64,000 nt of DNA from an uncultured Lachnospiraceae bacterium. Its GTDB lineage: Bacteria > Bacillota > Clostridia > Lachnospirales > Lachnospiraceae. Under the pieces are notes generated by a model, which did no database searches, was not told the DNA's origin, and was given only the letters and a program-made list of their open reading frames with translations. This document shows positions 9,629-17,821 of this stretch, in pieces. Made by a program: the position numbers and the translations under genes. Where the stretch lies: positions 17,213-81,212 of the forward strand of contig CADBZI010000002.1 of NCBI GenBank assembly GCA_902799015.1. The letters run 5' to 3'. The first letter of the stretch is position 1, and the number at the start of each line of letters is the position of its first letter.

Positions 9629-11038
9629 TTGAGAAGAATTCGGGTTGTCTTCCTGATGGGGTTATTCCTGCTTCTGCTCAGGGCTGATGGTTATGCTGAC
9701 TGGGCGGTTACGAATTATCCCAGCAAGACGGGAAACATGGCGATTATTTATTCTGTCGTTAATCTGGATACTGGTGAGCTGGCACTGATAGACGGCGGCT
9801 ATGTCGAGGACGGACCGCAGGTCAAGGAACTGATGGATCAGTATGGAACCGTAAACACATGGATCCTTACCCATTTTCACGAGGATCACTGCGGAGCTTT
9901 TAATGCGCTCTGGAGTAATCAAAAGGACAGAGTTGGAAGAGTATTCGTCAGCGCGATTGATCCGCAGCTATTACTGAAGAATGCGCAGAGCTGGGATAAA
10001 ACGGGTTATCTGTCTTCGTTTTTAAAGAAGACGTCCGGCGATAAGAAGATCACCTCCCTTCATTCAGGAACAGAGATGAATGTTGTCGGCCTGAAAATGA
10101 ATGTATTTCTTGCCGGAGATGATCCTGTCGTTTTTGAAAATCTGGAGTCTATTTGGAATAACTGCTCCGTTGTGTTTAAGCTGTCCGGGAGAAGAGATGC
10201 GGTGTTGTTTCTTGGTGATTTGCAGGATGAAACGATAGGAAACTACCTTGTTGAGAAATATGGCGCCGGGAAGCTGCGTGCCGAATATGTACAGGCAGCA
10301 CATCATGGGCACTGGGGCTCGTCAACGAGCTTCTATGAAGTTGTCAAACCGGAGTTTATGTTCTTTGACGCGCCTGCATGGCTGATGAATGGAACACAGT
10401 TCACTGCAGGGAAGCTGAAGAAGTGGTGTGAGAAGCGGGGGATAAAAACCACAGATTACAGAGCTGGAGCTACGACCATTATTATTCGAAGCTCTGACCG
10501 ATATGATCTTTCTGATATTGCAGAGATCACAGGCCTTCGGGATATGAAGTACAACGGGTCGGAGCGAAAGACAGGTTTTAAGCTCAGATATAAGAAGAAT
10601 CTGTATAATCTTCAGAAAACCCTGGGAGAGTTGAAGGAGGGAAGAGACTACACTGTATCGTATAGCAATTATGTCGATGTTGGAACCGCGGTGGTCACCG
10701 TGTCGGGAATCAACCGGTTTTCAGGAACACTGCGTGGTGAATACCAGATTACCATGGGCCGGAAGCCTGCTTCGGTTAAAGCAAAGGTCAGAAAAAACAA
10801 GGTTACTGTCACGTGGAAAGCACCGAAGAGAAAATTTCGTAATCTTGTAAAGTCTGTTCAGGTGCAATATGCCACAGATCCGGAGTTCAGGGAAGACGTG
10901 CTGACAAAGCAGGTTGGAAAGAAAAAAACGAGTACGATTCTTAAGCTGTCGAAAGGGAAGAAATACTTTATCCGGGTGAGATTTGCCTTTGAAGCCGGAT
11001 ATTCAAAATGGAGTAAAGTAAAAAAAGTACGGCGGTGA
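9629..11038 (+). CDS. Secreted metallo-beta-lactamase-fold hydrolase with C-terminal FN3-like domain
   Basis: The start is TTG 9629, nine bases after a perfect AGGAGG; the frame extends upstream but without an RBS. Residues 5-19 are a hydrophobic signal-type segment. The catalytic domain has THFHEDH at 81-87, the HxHxDH zinc motif, and later AAHHGHWGSS. The C-terminal ~170 residues hold a bacterial Ig-like unit (KEGRDYTVSYSNY) and an FN3-like unit ending in YSKWSKVKKVRR. The core resembles COG2333 (ComEC tail-type) hydrolases. Its place inside a teichoic-acid locus recalls the pneumococcal phosphorylcholine esterase Pce, also a secreted MBL-fold enzyme, so a wall-polymer phosphodiesterase is a reasonable guess only. 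Confidence 0.82.
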   Translation: MRRIRVVFLMGLFLLLLRADGYADWAVTNYPSKTGNMAIIYSVVNLDTGELALIDGGYVEDGPQVKELMDQYGTVNTWILTHFHEDHCGAFNALWSNQKDRVGRVFVSAIDPQLLLKNAQSWDKTGYLSSFLKKTSGDKKITSLHSGTEMNVVGLKMNVFLAGDDPVVFENLESIWNNCSVVFKLSGRRDAVLFLGDLQDETIGNYLVEKYGAGKLRAEYVQAAHHGHWGSSTSFYEVVKPEFMFFDAPAWLMNGTQFTAGKLKKWCEKRGIKTTDYRAGATTIIIRSSDRYDLSDIAEITGLRDMKYNGSERKTGFKLRYKKNLYNLQKTLGELKEGRDYTVSYSNYVDVGTAVVTVSGINRFSGTLRGEYQITMGRKPASVKAKVRKNKVTVTWKAPKRKFRNLVKSVQVQYATDPEFREDVLTKQVGKKKTSTILKLSKGKKYFIRVRFAFEAGYSKWSKVKKVRR

Positions 11039-11225
11039 TTCTAAGGTGAAAGACTTTCTGGATGGTGTAACGGATAAGAGTAATGTTTGGAATGTCAATA
11101 CGAAAAAGAAATACCACGAGTAAGACTCAAAAGTCTGACACGTCAATTGCCGATTGCTCAATCGCCACGGTAAAAAATTACTAAAACCCAATTATCTGCA
11201 GATGTTTCGAGGGGAATTATTTTAC

Positions 11226-13277
11226 ATGCGGTCTGAACTGATGATGTTCATAGGATTGATTGCCCTGATGGAACTTGGGATGGGTTACTATACCCTGCTC
11301 CGAATCAGGTCGGAGATCGCGATGGCTTTTTCCGCTTTGACGCTGATTGCTGTCCTTCATGTGTGCGGTTATACCTGCGGCCTTCGTGCTGGCTGCTGGG
11401 TGTTCTGCGGCATTTCAGCGGCCGGACTGATCCTGTTCCTGTTCAGAGGAAAAGACCGGGCAGGTTTTTTTTCGCCGGGCATTGCAGCGATGGTGGTTCT
11501 GTTTGTCGCCGCGCTCCTTGCGTTTCACGGAGACTATATCCAGACGTATGACGATTTTCACCAGTGGGCGGCAGAAGTAAAGTACATGCTGTTGCACAAT
11601 TGGATTCCGACCGGCCCTGACTTCGTCGGGGATATAAATGTGCCGCCGGAGTCGAGCCTTTTTGTTGCGTTCTTCCAGATCTTAGGCGGATATAACGAAG
11701 GACATATGTACACGGCGGCTTTCCTTTTTACCGCTGTGGCTGCAGTAATCCCGCTGATGGAGCTGCGCTGGAAAGACTGGAGAAAGGGCATTCTGTATGT
11801 GCTTCTGGTCTATGCCGGTTTCTTTACTTTGTACAACCAGCCGTATAAGAGCATTTATGTGGATCTGCCGGCTGCTGTGTGGGCAGGAAGCGTCTGCATG
11901 CTGTGGACGCTTCTGGGGAATCATGCAGATCAGATTGCCGGTGCCCGTGCTGAGTATGTGGTAGATATAGTGGGGACTGCCGGCAGTGGAAGTGATGCCG
12001 GAGAATTGAAAATACTCTCTTTTAGAAAACGGTGTCTTCTGGTTCTTCCATTTCTGATCTTTCTGCCCCGCATCAAATGGGGTGTCAGCTTTCTGCTGTG
12101 GGCGTTTACGCTGGGATATATTCTGGTGGACTTTGCCACGCGGATTCCCTCCGATTATCTTCGTGCATTCTGGAAGCGCAGGTGGGCGTATGTTGTCGGG
12201 ACTATGGCGGCAGTGGCTGCGCTCCTTCTTGGCGCGTGGTTTTTCATCGGTGAGTCCTTAATACCGGTCAGCCTGTCCGGAATCGTGGAAGCACTTACAT
12301 TTTCCTCTAAGAAGGCAAGACTGACAGCAAGTACACTGGCGCACAATCTTTTCCAGAAGTCGTTGACCGGGAATCCGAACATGCCATTCCGCACCGTGCA
12401 GGCGACGATTCTCATCGTGATTCTTTTCTTTGTACTGGCGACCTGGTGTAGGAACTGCACGCGGAAAAGAGCGTTAATTTCACAGGCAATCTACTATTCG
12501 GTCTGCGTGATCCTGTATGCGATCGGACTGTATGTCTGTTATGTGAGTGTTTTTTCTTATGAGGAGAGTGTGAGGAACGCAACAGGATACCGATATCTGT
12601 CCATAGTGATTGTGTTCGGGTTTATCATATTCTGTGGACAGCTACTGGTGTCAATGACGGAGGAGCAGGGAGCCGGTTCTTCTGGTAAACGGTGGATCTC
12701 ATGGCCGGTCTGGATGGGTATATTCTTGTGCCTGCTTCTGCTTAGCAACTTCAACACAAAGATGATCTACAAGGCTTCCTCACTGCAGCCGTGGCGCAAC
12801 AAGAACTACAAGGTCATTAAGGAGACGAAGGATCACATCAACAGGATCCGGGAGATTATCACAGACAGCGATCGTGTCTATCTGCTCTCGAATGAATTCT
12901 CCCTGAAGGAGATGAATGAGTATCCGCTGTGTGTGTCGCTGTATTATCTGGACGGTCAGGTGAGCAACTACCTCAGAGAACCCTGGAAGTTTACGAAGGA
13001 CGGGAGCATCAGTTTCCTGCATGAGAAAGAGGCCTCAATCGAGCAGTTCCCGGGTATGCTGCAGGCCGGGGGATACACGTATATCTGGGTACATTCCTAT
13101 GACGCATATCTGCAGGAGAAGTTCCGGGAGTTGTTTGGCTGTGAGCTGGAGGCAGAGGGTCTGTATGAGATCGTGTACAGAGAAGACGGCAGCATGGGAC
13201 TTATGCTGAGAGAAGAGCTGGAGAGCAGCAATCCGCATGAAGAGAAGGCGGAAGAAGCTGAGGAAGAAGATAAGTGA
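11226..13277 (+). CDS. Large polytopic membrane protein, possible GT-C glycosyltransferase
   Basis: A 683-residue protein starting at ATG 11226 with CGAGGGGAA nine bases upstream; upstream in-frame starts lack an RBS. It has about 12 membrane segments. The first outer loop carries the acidic motif YDDFHQWAAEVKYM, and GT-C enzymes carry their catalytic acids in just this position. A soluble C-terminal domain of ~170 residues follows the last helices and ends in a Glu-rich tail. It likely uses a polyprenyl-phosphate sugar, perhaps made by the GT2 at 607. No close family is recognised, and the role is inference from topology and context. Confidence 0.6.
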   Translation: MRSELMMFIGLIALMELGMGYYTLLRIRSEIAMAFSALTLIAVLHVCGYTCGLRAGCWVFCGISAAGLILFLFRGKDRAGFFSPGIAAMVVLFVAALLAFHGDYIQTYDDFHQWAAEVKYMLLHNWIPTGPDFVGDINVPPESSLFVAFFQILGGYNEGHMYTAAFLFTAVAAVIPLMELRWKDWRKGILYVLLVYAGFFTLYNQPYKSIYVDLPAAVWAGSVCMLWTLLGNHADQIAGARAEYVVDIVGTAGSGSDAGELKILSFRKRCLLVLPFLIFLPRIKWGVSFLLWAFTLGYILVDFATRIPSDYLRAFWKRRWAYVVGTMAAVAALLLGAWFFIGESLIPVSLSGIVEALTFSSKKARLTASTLAHNLFQKSLTGNPNMPFRTVQATILIVILFFVLATWCRNCTRKRALISQAIYYSVCVILYAIGLYVCYVSVFSYEESVRNATGYRYLSIVIVFGFIIFCGQLLVSMTEEQGAGSSGKRWISWPVWMGIFLCLLLLSNFNTKMIYKASSLQPWRNKNYKVIKETKDHINRIREIITDSDRVYLLSNEFSLKEMNEYPLCVSLYYLDGQVSNYLREPWKFTKDGSISFLHEKEASIEQFPGMLQAGGYTYIWVHSYDAYLQEKFRELFGCELEAEGLYEIVYREDGSMGLMLREELESSNPHEEKAEEAEEEDK

Positions 13278-13372
13278 CAGAGCAGCCGAAGAAGCAGATT
13301 GATGGCGGTGCAGTTGTAGAAGCAGATCAGTAGCGGAGCAACGAAGAAACTGGTAATTATCGGGAGAACACA

Positions 13373-14533
13373 ATGCGACTGTTGGAGAATGAAACCTATC
13401 AGGCAGATCTGAGAGCGGTCTGTGGCCTTGACCTTCCCTGGGAGGAGCTGAATGGAAGAAGCATCCTGATCTCCGGCGCAACGGGAATGATCGGAAGCAC
13501 GTTGATCGACGTGCTGATGATGCGGAACCGTGAATTGGAGACTTCCTCCGGTGAAGCAGCGGGCAAAGACAATGCTGCCGGGCGGGGCTGCAGAATCATT
13601 GCACTCGGCCGCAGCGAAGAGAAGGCAAAGAATCGCTTTCGGGAATACTGGGAGGATCCGCGGTTTGTTTTTGTGAGGTGCGACATCAATGACCGGGAGA
13701 GCCTGGAGCGCGGATGTGTGGAGGCCGGTGTCTGCGGATCTCAGGATGGATCTGATCAGAACACAGCCGGCACGATCGACTATGTCTTTCATGCCGCGAG
13801 CAATACCCATCCGGTTGCGTACGCGAATGATCCGATCGGGACAGTTGTGACGAATATCATTGGCCTGGATAATCTTCTGCACTTTGCTTCGGAGCATGGC
13901 TGCCGGAGATTTCTCTTCGCCTCCTCGAATGAGATCTATGGCGAGAACCGCGGCGATGCGGAGCTGTTTGACGAGAAGTACTGCGGCTATATCGACTGCA
14001 ACACGCTGCGCGCCGGCTACCCGGAGAGCAAACGTGCAGGGGAAGCATTGTGCCAGGCGTATATCCGCCAGAAGGGACTCGATGTTGTGATCCCGCGGTT
14101 CACCAGATCATTCGGGCCAAGCCTGCTGCGTACGGATACAAAGGCGCTTTCCCAGTTTATCCGCAAGGGCATCGCGCGGGAGGACATCGTGCTGAAGAGT
14201 GCGGGAACACAGTTCTTCTCGTATACCTATGTCTGTGACGCAGTGAGCGGTCTTCTCTGCTGCCTGCTGAAGGGCTCCTGTGGAGAGGCTTACAATATTG
14301 CGGATGTCAGCTGTGATATCACACTGCGGGATCTGGCACAGACAATCGCGGATCTTGTAGGAACGAAGGTGGTCTTCGACCTGCCGGATGCGGTGGAGGC
14401 TGCAGGCTTCTCGAAGGCAACGAAAGCCCGGCTGGACAGTACGAAGCTTCAGGGGCTTGGCTGGAAGGCACAGTTTGATATGAAGACAGCGTTAGATCAT
14501 ACAATTGGGATTATGAGGGAGATCGAATCATGA
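13373..14533 (+). CDS. Extended SDR NAD-dependent epimerase/dehydratase
   Basis: A 386-residue protein with GATGMIG near residue 35, a YPESK motif (catalytic Tyr-Lys), and an AASNTHPV region like the AA-x-S/T blocks of UDP-sugar decarboxylases and dehydratases. An insertion rich in Gly, Asp and Ser near residues 55-70 and another near 115-128 are unusual for the family. The RBS GGGAG precedes ATG 13373. It overlaps the cytidylyltransferase gene by 4 bp (ATGA), so the pair may jointly supply one activated intermediate, for example a CDP-linked polyol or sugar. It is not the zinc alcohol dehydrogenase TarJ. Confidence 0.82.
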   Translation: MRLLENETYQADLRAVCGLDLPWEELNGRSILISGATGMIGSTLIDVLMMRNRELETSSGEAAGKDNAAGRGCRIIALGRSEEKAKNRFREYWEDPRFVFVRCDINDRESLERGCVEAGVCGSQDGSDQNTAGTIDYVFHAASNTHPVAYANDPIGTVVTNIIGLDNLLHFASEHGCRRFLFASSNEIYGENRGDAELFDEKYCGYIDCNTLRAGYPESKRAGEALCQAYIRQKGLDVVIPRFTRSFGPSLLRTDTKALSQFIRKGIAREDIVLKSAGTQFFSYTYVCDAVSGLLCCLLKGSCGEAYNIADVSCDITLRDLAQTIADLVGTKVVFDLPDAVEAAGFSKATKARLDSTKLQGLGWKAQFDMKTALDHTIGIMREIES

Positions 14534-15246
14534 ATGTTGCACTGATTATCGCCGGTGGCTCCGGACATCGCATGGGCCAGGATATTCCGAAGCAGTTTAT
14601 CAATGTTTACGACAAGCCGGTTCTGATCTATACCCTGGAAGGGTTTCAGCGGCATCCGATGATTGATGCCATTGAACTGGTATGCATCGACGGCTGGCAT
14701 GATGTGGCGCGTGCATACGCGAAGCAGTTTGGGATCGACAAGCTGAAGTGGATCATCTCGGGAGGAGAGACCGGGCAGGAATCCATCCGCAACGGTGTCT
14801 ATCATCTGGAGGATCAGTGCGCGGAAGAGGACATCGTTGTGATCCATGACGGCATCCGTCCGCTGGTGGACGCATCCGTTCTGACTGATGTGATCCGAAA
14901 GTGCGAGCAGTACGGAAACGGCGTGACAAGCATGCCTTACAATGAACAGATCTTCATTGTTGACGATGAGCTGTCTACCACAAAGTATATCCCGCGGGAG
15001 ACATTGCGCCGGGTTCAGACGCCGCAGGCGTACAAGTATGGAATGCTTGACCGTGCCTATCACAGAGCTTTCGAAGAAGGGATCGGAATCAAGGGATCGG
15101 CTTACACGAATACGATGATGGTCGAGCTGGGAGAGCGGCTGTACTTTGCAGCCGGCTCTGACAAGAACATCAAGCTGACGACGAAGGATGACCTGGAGCT
15201 GTTCAAGGCTTACCTGAAGATGGATCCCGACAACTGGCTGAAGTAA
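14530..15246 (+). CDS. IspD/TarI-family cytidylyltransferase, probable polyol-phosphate type
   Basis: A 238-residue enzyme with the nucleotide-binding start LIIAGGSGHRMGQDIPKQF, in which the G-x-G-x-R-M and PKQ residues match the IspD/TarI/Bcs1 family. The VIHDGIRPLVD motif and the RRVQTPQAYKYG block are also diagnostic. Family members join CTP to methylerythritol phosphate, ribitol phosphate or related polyol phosphates. Lying inside a teichoic-acid locus and next to a CDP-polyol transferase, it probably makes CDP-ribitol or a similar donor rather than an isoprenoid precursor. The start overlaps the previous stop. Confidence 0.85.
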   Translation: MNVALIIAGGSGHRMGQDIPKQFINVYDKPVLIYTLEGFQRHPMIDAIELVCIDGWHDVARAYAKQFGIDKLKWIISGGETGQESIRNGVYHLEDQCAEEDIVVIHDGIRPLVDASVLTDVIRKCEQYGNGVTSMPYNEQIFIVDDELSTTKYIPRETLRRVQTPQAYKYGMLDRAYHRAFEEGIGIKGSAYTNTMMVELGERLYFAAGSDKNIKLTTKDDLELFKAYLKMDPDNWLK

Positions 15247-15254
15247 GTGGCCTT

Positions 15255-15308
15255 GGAAAGCCGCTCAAGCGGCTGCGCGGTCGGGTACAAGTACGGCGGC
15301 GTCGTACC
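15255..15308 (+). repeat. Copy 1 of a hairpin-bearing intergenic repeat
   Basis: Bases 15255-15295 match 22060-22100 at 36 of 41 positions. The copy holds a perfect hairpin, GCCGCT-CA-AGCGGC (15260-15273), followed by a second arm pair GTACG/CGTAC (15291-15295 and 15303-15307). It fills much of the gap between the cytidylyltransferase and the first CDP-glycerol transferase. It lacks a T-tract and is not a normal terminator. A small mobile repeat or a conserved RNA fold are the likeliest explanations. Confidence 0.65.
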
Positions 15309-15371
15309 GGAACGCAGAAGCTTTTGCGCAGGGGAATGAGGGGAAAAGAGTCGGTAAGCGGAGAATAGTGT

Positions 15372-16679
15372 ATGGATATCAGATTCCAGACAAAACAGGT
15401 GATCAAGCAGGCGGTGCAGAATGTTGTGCTGCCTGTTTGCTATCAGATGAGCCGGAGCAGAGCGGTAGATCCGGAGCTTGTCGTATTCGCGGACGCGCAT
15501 CACAACAGCCGTCCGGCTGCGATGGAGCTTCTGTACCACAGGCTGAAGAAGCAAGGCACCTTCCGGATCGTGGAGCATTATCTGGATTACGGAAGTGCCG
15601 GCGCGGCGGCGGTGGCGGAGCATTCCATGCGCTTCATGCAGCTGTATGCGTCTGCCCGGTATGTTGTGATCTGCGATAATTTCCTGCCGGTGGCCTCCTG
15701 CGCGAAACGGAAAGAGACAAAGGTCATCCAGCTGTGGCATGCCTGCGGCTGCTATAAGAGGTTCGGCTATGATGCGCCGGATGATATCCCGAAGGATTAT
15801 CATGGCGCGAATGTCTACAGGAATGCGGATTTGGTGACCGTTTCCGGCAAGGCAGCGGTCAGGCCATTTGCCTCAGCCATGCGCCTACCGGAGCATTGTG
15901 TGCAGCCGATTGGGGTAAGCCGTACCGATCTGTATGCCCGCAAGGCCTGGAGAGACAGATGCCGGAAGCAATTCTATGAGAAGTATCCGCTGGTGGTGGG
16001 AACGTTGGAAGAAGCGTTGGAAGAAGTTTCACCAGATTCCTGCAGCAGCGAAAATAAAAGCAGCGGAAATAAGAATAAAAAGAAAGTCGTCCTGTGGGCA
16101 CCGACCTTCCGCGGCAATGCCGGTGTACCACAGCTGCCGGCACTGGATCTGAACCGGCTGCAGATGGAATTAGGGGAGGATTATCTTGTCCTTGCCTGCC
16201 TGCACCCGCATCTGCTGCGTGCGATGAAACAAGGTGCCGGGAAGCAGACCGGTTCCATGCAGGCCGGTATCAGGAATGGGGAAACCGGAGACAGCTATGA
16301 GCCTTTCGAAGATTTCGTCTGTGACATTCCCACGGAGGAACTTTATCCTGTCGCGGATGTGCTGATCGCGGACTACTCTTCCCTGATCTACGAGTATCTG
16401 CTGTTCCAAAAGCCGCTGGTGCTGTATGTACCGGATCTGGAAGCATATCGCAGCAGGCGGGGCTTTTATATGGAGATCGAAGAGATTCCGGGGCAGATTG
16501 TGAAAAAGGAGCAGGAGCTGGCTGCGGCCGTGAAACAGGCGGTGGAGTCTTCTGGGAAACATGCAGGGAGGAATGGCAGCCCGGGCGACTGCGCAAAGCT
16601 GGAGAAGTTCCTTTCAACCTATATGGGTGCCTGTGACGGAAAGGCGACAGAACGCATTGCTGCGTGGATGACACAGTAA
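15372..16679 (+). CDS. CDP-glycerol/CDP-ribitol glycerophosphotransferase (TagB/TagF/TarL family), copy 1
   Basis: A 435-residue enzyme with GGAG eight bases before ATG 15372. It has the family landmarks QLWHACGCYKRFG (catalytic His region), PIGVSRTD, LWAPTFRGN, and ADYSSLIYEYLL near the C-terminus. The domain adds polyol phosphates from CDP donors to a lipid-linked acceptor on the cytoplasmic membrane face. At ~435 residues it lacks the long N-terminal part of TagF, so it could be a primase or a short polymerase. It sits directly after a TarI-like enzyme that may make its substrate. It converges with the phosphatase gene on the other strand, 25 bp away. Confidence 0.9.
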   Translation: MDIRFQTKQVIKQAVQNVVLPVCYQMSRSRAVDPELVVFADAHHNSRPAAMELLYHRLKKQGTFRIVEHYLDYGSAGAAAVAEHSMRFMQLYASARYVVICDNFLPVASCAKRKETKVIQLWHACGCYKRFGYDAPDDIPKDYHGANVYRNADLVTVSGKAAVRPFASAMRLPEHCVQPIGVSRTDLYARKAWRDRCRKQFYEKYPLVVGTLEEALEEVSPDSCSSENKSSGNKNKKKVVLWAPTFRGNAGVPQLPALDLNRLQMELGEDYLVLACLHPHLLRAMKQGAGKQTGSMQAGIRNGETGDSYEPFEDFVCDIPTEELYPVADVLIADYSSLIYEYLLFQKPLVLYVPDLEAYRSRRGFYMEIEEIPGQIVKKEQELAAAVKQAVESSGKHAGRNGSPGDCAKLEKFLSTYMGACDGKATERIAAWMTQ

Positions 16680-16704
16680 GCCATCGCAGCAGCACCATTC
16701 AGAA

Positions 16705-17409
16705 TTATTCTCCCCGCAGGATTCTTCCGGGATTTTCTTCGAAGAGCTCTTTGGCAGCTTCTTCCCCGTACTTTTTCCGGACAAAGGAGAAGCATTCGCC
16801 CATATGGGACGCCCGCTCAACCAGATCGTGGGCGTCGCTGGCGATGTAGCTGACAAGATCAAGATCGAGGAATTTTCGGGAGGCCTTCTTCACGGCGCGC
16901 CCGTCGAGACCGAGAATGGAATTCGCATTGACCTGAATCTGCGCGCCGGCATCCACAACCTCTTCTGCCAGACGGGGCTTGCGGTGGAAGACCTCATAGC
17001 GTTCCGCATGCGCGATGACCGGCTTCCAGCCGCGCAGAATAAGCTCCTGCGTATAGCTCAGGATCCGATCCAGACTGTCAGAATAAGAATACTCCGTCAG
17101 GACATAGCTGGTATCCGCAAGGGAGTGCACACGGCCTGTCTCCAGGTGATCAAAGATATCATGGTCAACATGATACTCGCATCCGGGGAACAGGCTGATC
17201 TGCTTTGAGGCGGCATATTCTCTGAGAACCTGATAGGCCTCCTCGATCTGCTGTGTCGGATAGTGGAACATATGATGCCGGTAATGAGGGGTTGCGATCA
17301 CAGCCGTCACACCCATCTGTGCCATCTGGTCAATCATCAGCTGGCTGATCTGCAGATCCATGGATCCGTCATCAACGCCGTAAAGGACGTGGCAGTGTAT
17401 ATCGATCAT
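16705..17409 (-). CDS. CpsB/YwqE-type protein-tyrosine phosphatase (PHP fold)
   Basis: The only clear gene on the minus strand. The start is the ATG at 17409, giving 234 residues that begin MIDIHCHVLYGVDDGS, the exact opening pattern of Mn-dependent CpsB/YwqE phosphatases. Further metal ligands are seen in IATPHYRHH, PGCEYH, IAHAERYE and IASDAHD. Upstream frame extension lacks an RBS, while AAGGGG lies just before this start. These enzymes dephosphorylate the tyrosine kinase (CpsD/EpsB) that tunes polysaccharide chain assembly. No kinase gene is seen in this window, so its partner must lie elsewhere or be absent. Confidence 0.9.
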   Translation of the reverse strand: MIDIHCHVLYGVDDGSMDLQISQLMIDQMAQMGVTAVIATPHYRHHMFHYPTQQIEEAYQVLREYAASKQISLFPGCEYHVDHDIFDHLETGRVHSLADTSYVLTEYSYSDSLDRILSYTQELILRGWKPVIAHAERYEVFHRKPRLAEEVVDAGAQIQVNANSILGLDGRAVKKASRKFLDLDLVSYIASDAHDLVERASHMGECFSFVRKKYGEEAAKELFEENPGRILRGE

Positions 17410-17504
17410 ATCGGTTCCCCTTCTTGTTTTCAGCATCCTTCCGCCGAAAGGCAGGGTGCTTCGTGCGCGGCAGCTTTGGCTGCATACGATGAACTCCTTT
17501 TTGC

Positions 17505-17534
17505 AGAATAGCACGGACAGGGAGGCGCGTTCAA
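17505..17534 (-). promoter_or_regulatory. Predicted sigma-A promoter for the CpsB-type phosphatase
   Basis: Read on the minus strand: -35 TTGAAC (17534-17529), an 18-bp spacer, and -10 TATTCT (17510-17505), about 95 bp before the start codon at 17409. The fit to consensus is moderate, but the gene is isolated on its strand and needs its own promoter here. Confidence 0.45.
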
Positions 17535-17821
17535 GAGAAACCATCCTGAATTAGTCGTGATTTCATCTGTATCGAAACAGTTTGCAAGCGGTAATCCGCG
17601 CTATGTTGCCGGCATGAATGGCTGTGAACTCGCAAGGCTTGTTCTTGAATCTGCTGATGCTCAGTAGATCCCTTCATTGCCGTATGGAGGATCTGATGGA
17701 GTACGTTCCCATATGAAAAGAGGTATTTGCATGAATCTCTATTCTCATGTAAAATCAATTGGTTATGTACGATCTGTGGATGCATGTGTTTGCGTTTATG
17801 AAAAGTTGAGTCGTTTTTCAT
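17535..17821. other. Intergenic stretch between divergent genes
   Basis: With the phosphatase leader this makes a ~410-bp gap. I see no convincing coding signal on either strand; a minus-strand open frame covering most of it has no RBS and a His/Gln/Ser-rich composition unlike its neighbours. On the + strand TTGCAT (17727-17732), 17 bp, TAAAAT (17750-17755) is a usable promoter for the gene at 17822. That spacing leaves a short leader of about 60 bp. Confidence 0.45.
17727..17755 (+). promoter_or_regulatory. Candidate promoter for the 17822-22045 transcription unit
   Basis: -35-like TTGCAT at 17727-17732 and -10-like TAAAAT at 17750-17755, with an optimal 17-bp spacer, upstream of the DUF6273-type gene that starts the TagG/TagH group. 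Only three of six -35 positions match, so this is a candidate. Confidence 0.42.

Noticed and set aside
14530-15246. IspD of the non-mevalonate isoprenoid pathway
   Set aside because: The fold fits, but the gene is locked between a surface-sugar SDR and a CDP-polyol transferase, so a polyol-phosphate substrate is more likely. IspD activity cannot be excluded.
17531-17821. Minus-strand open frame of 96 codons in the gap after the CpsB-type gene
   Set aside because: No RBS, composition rich in His, Gln and Ser, and overlap with the likely promoters of both flanking genes.
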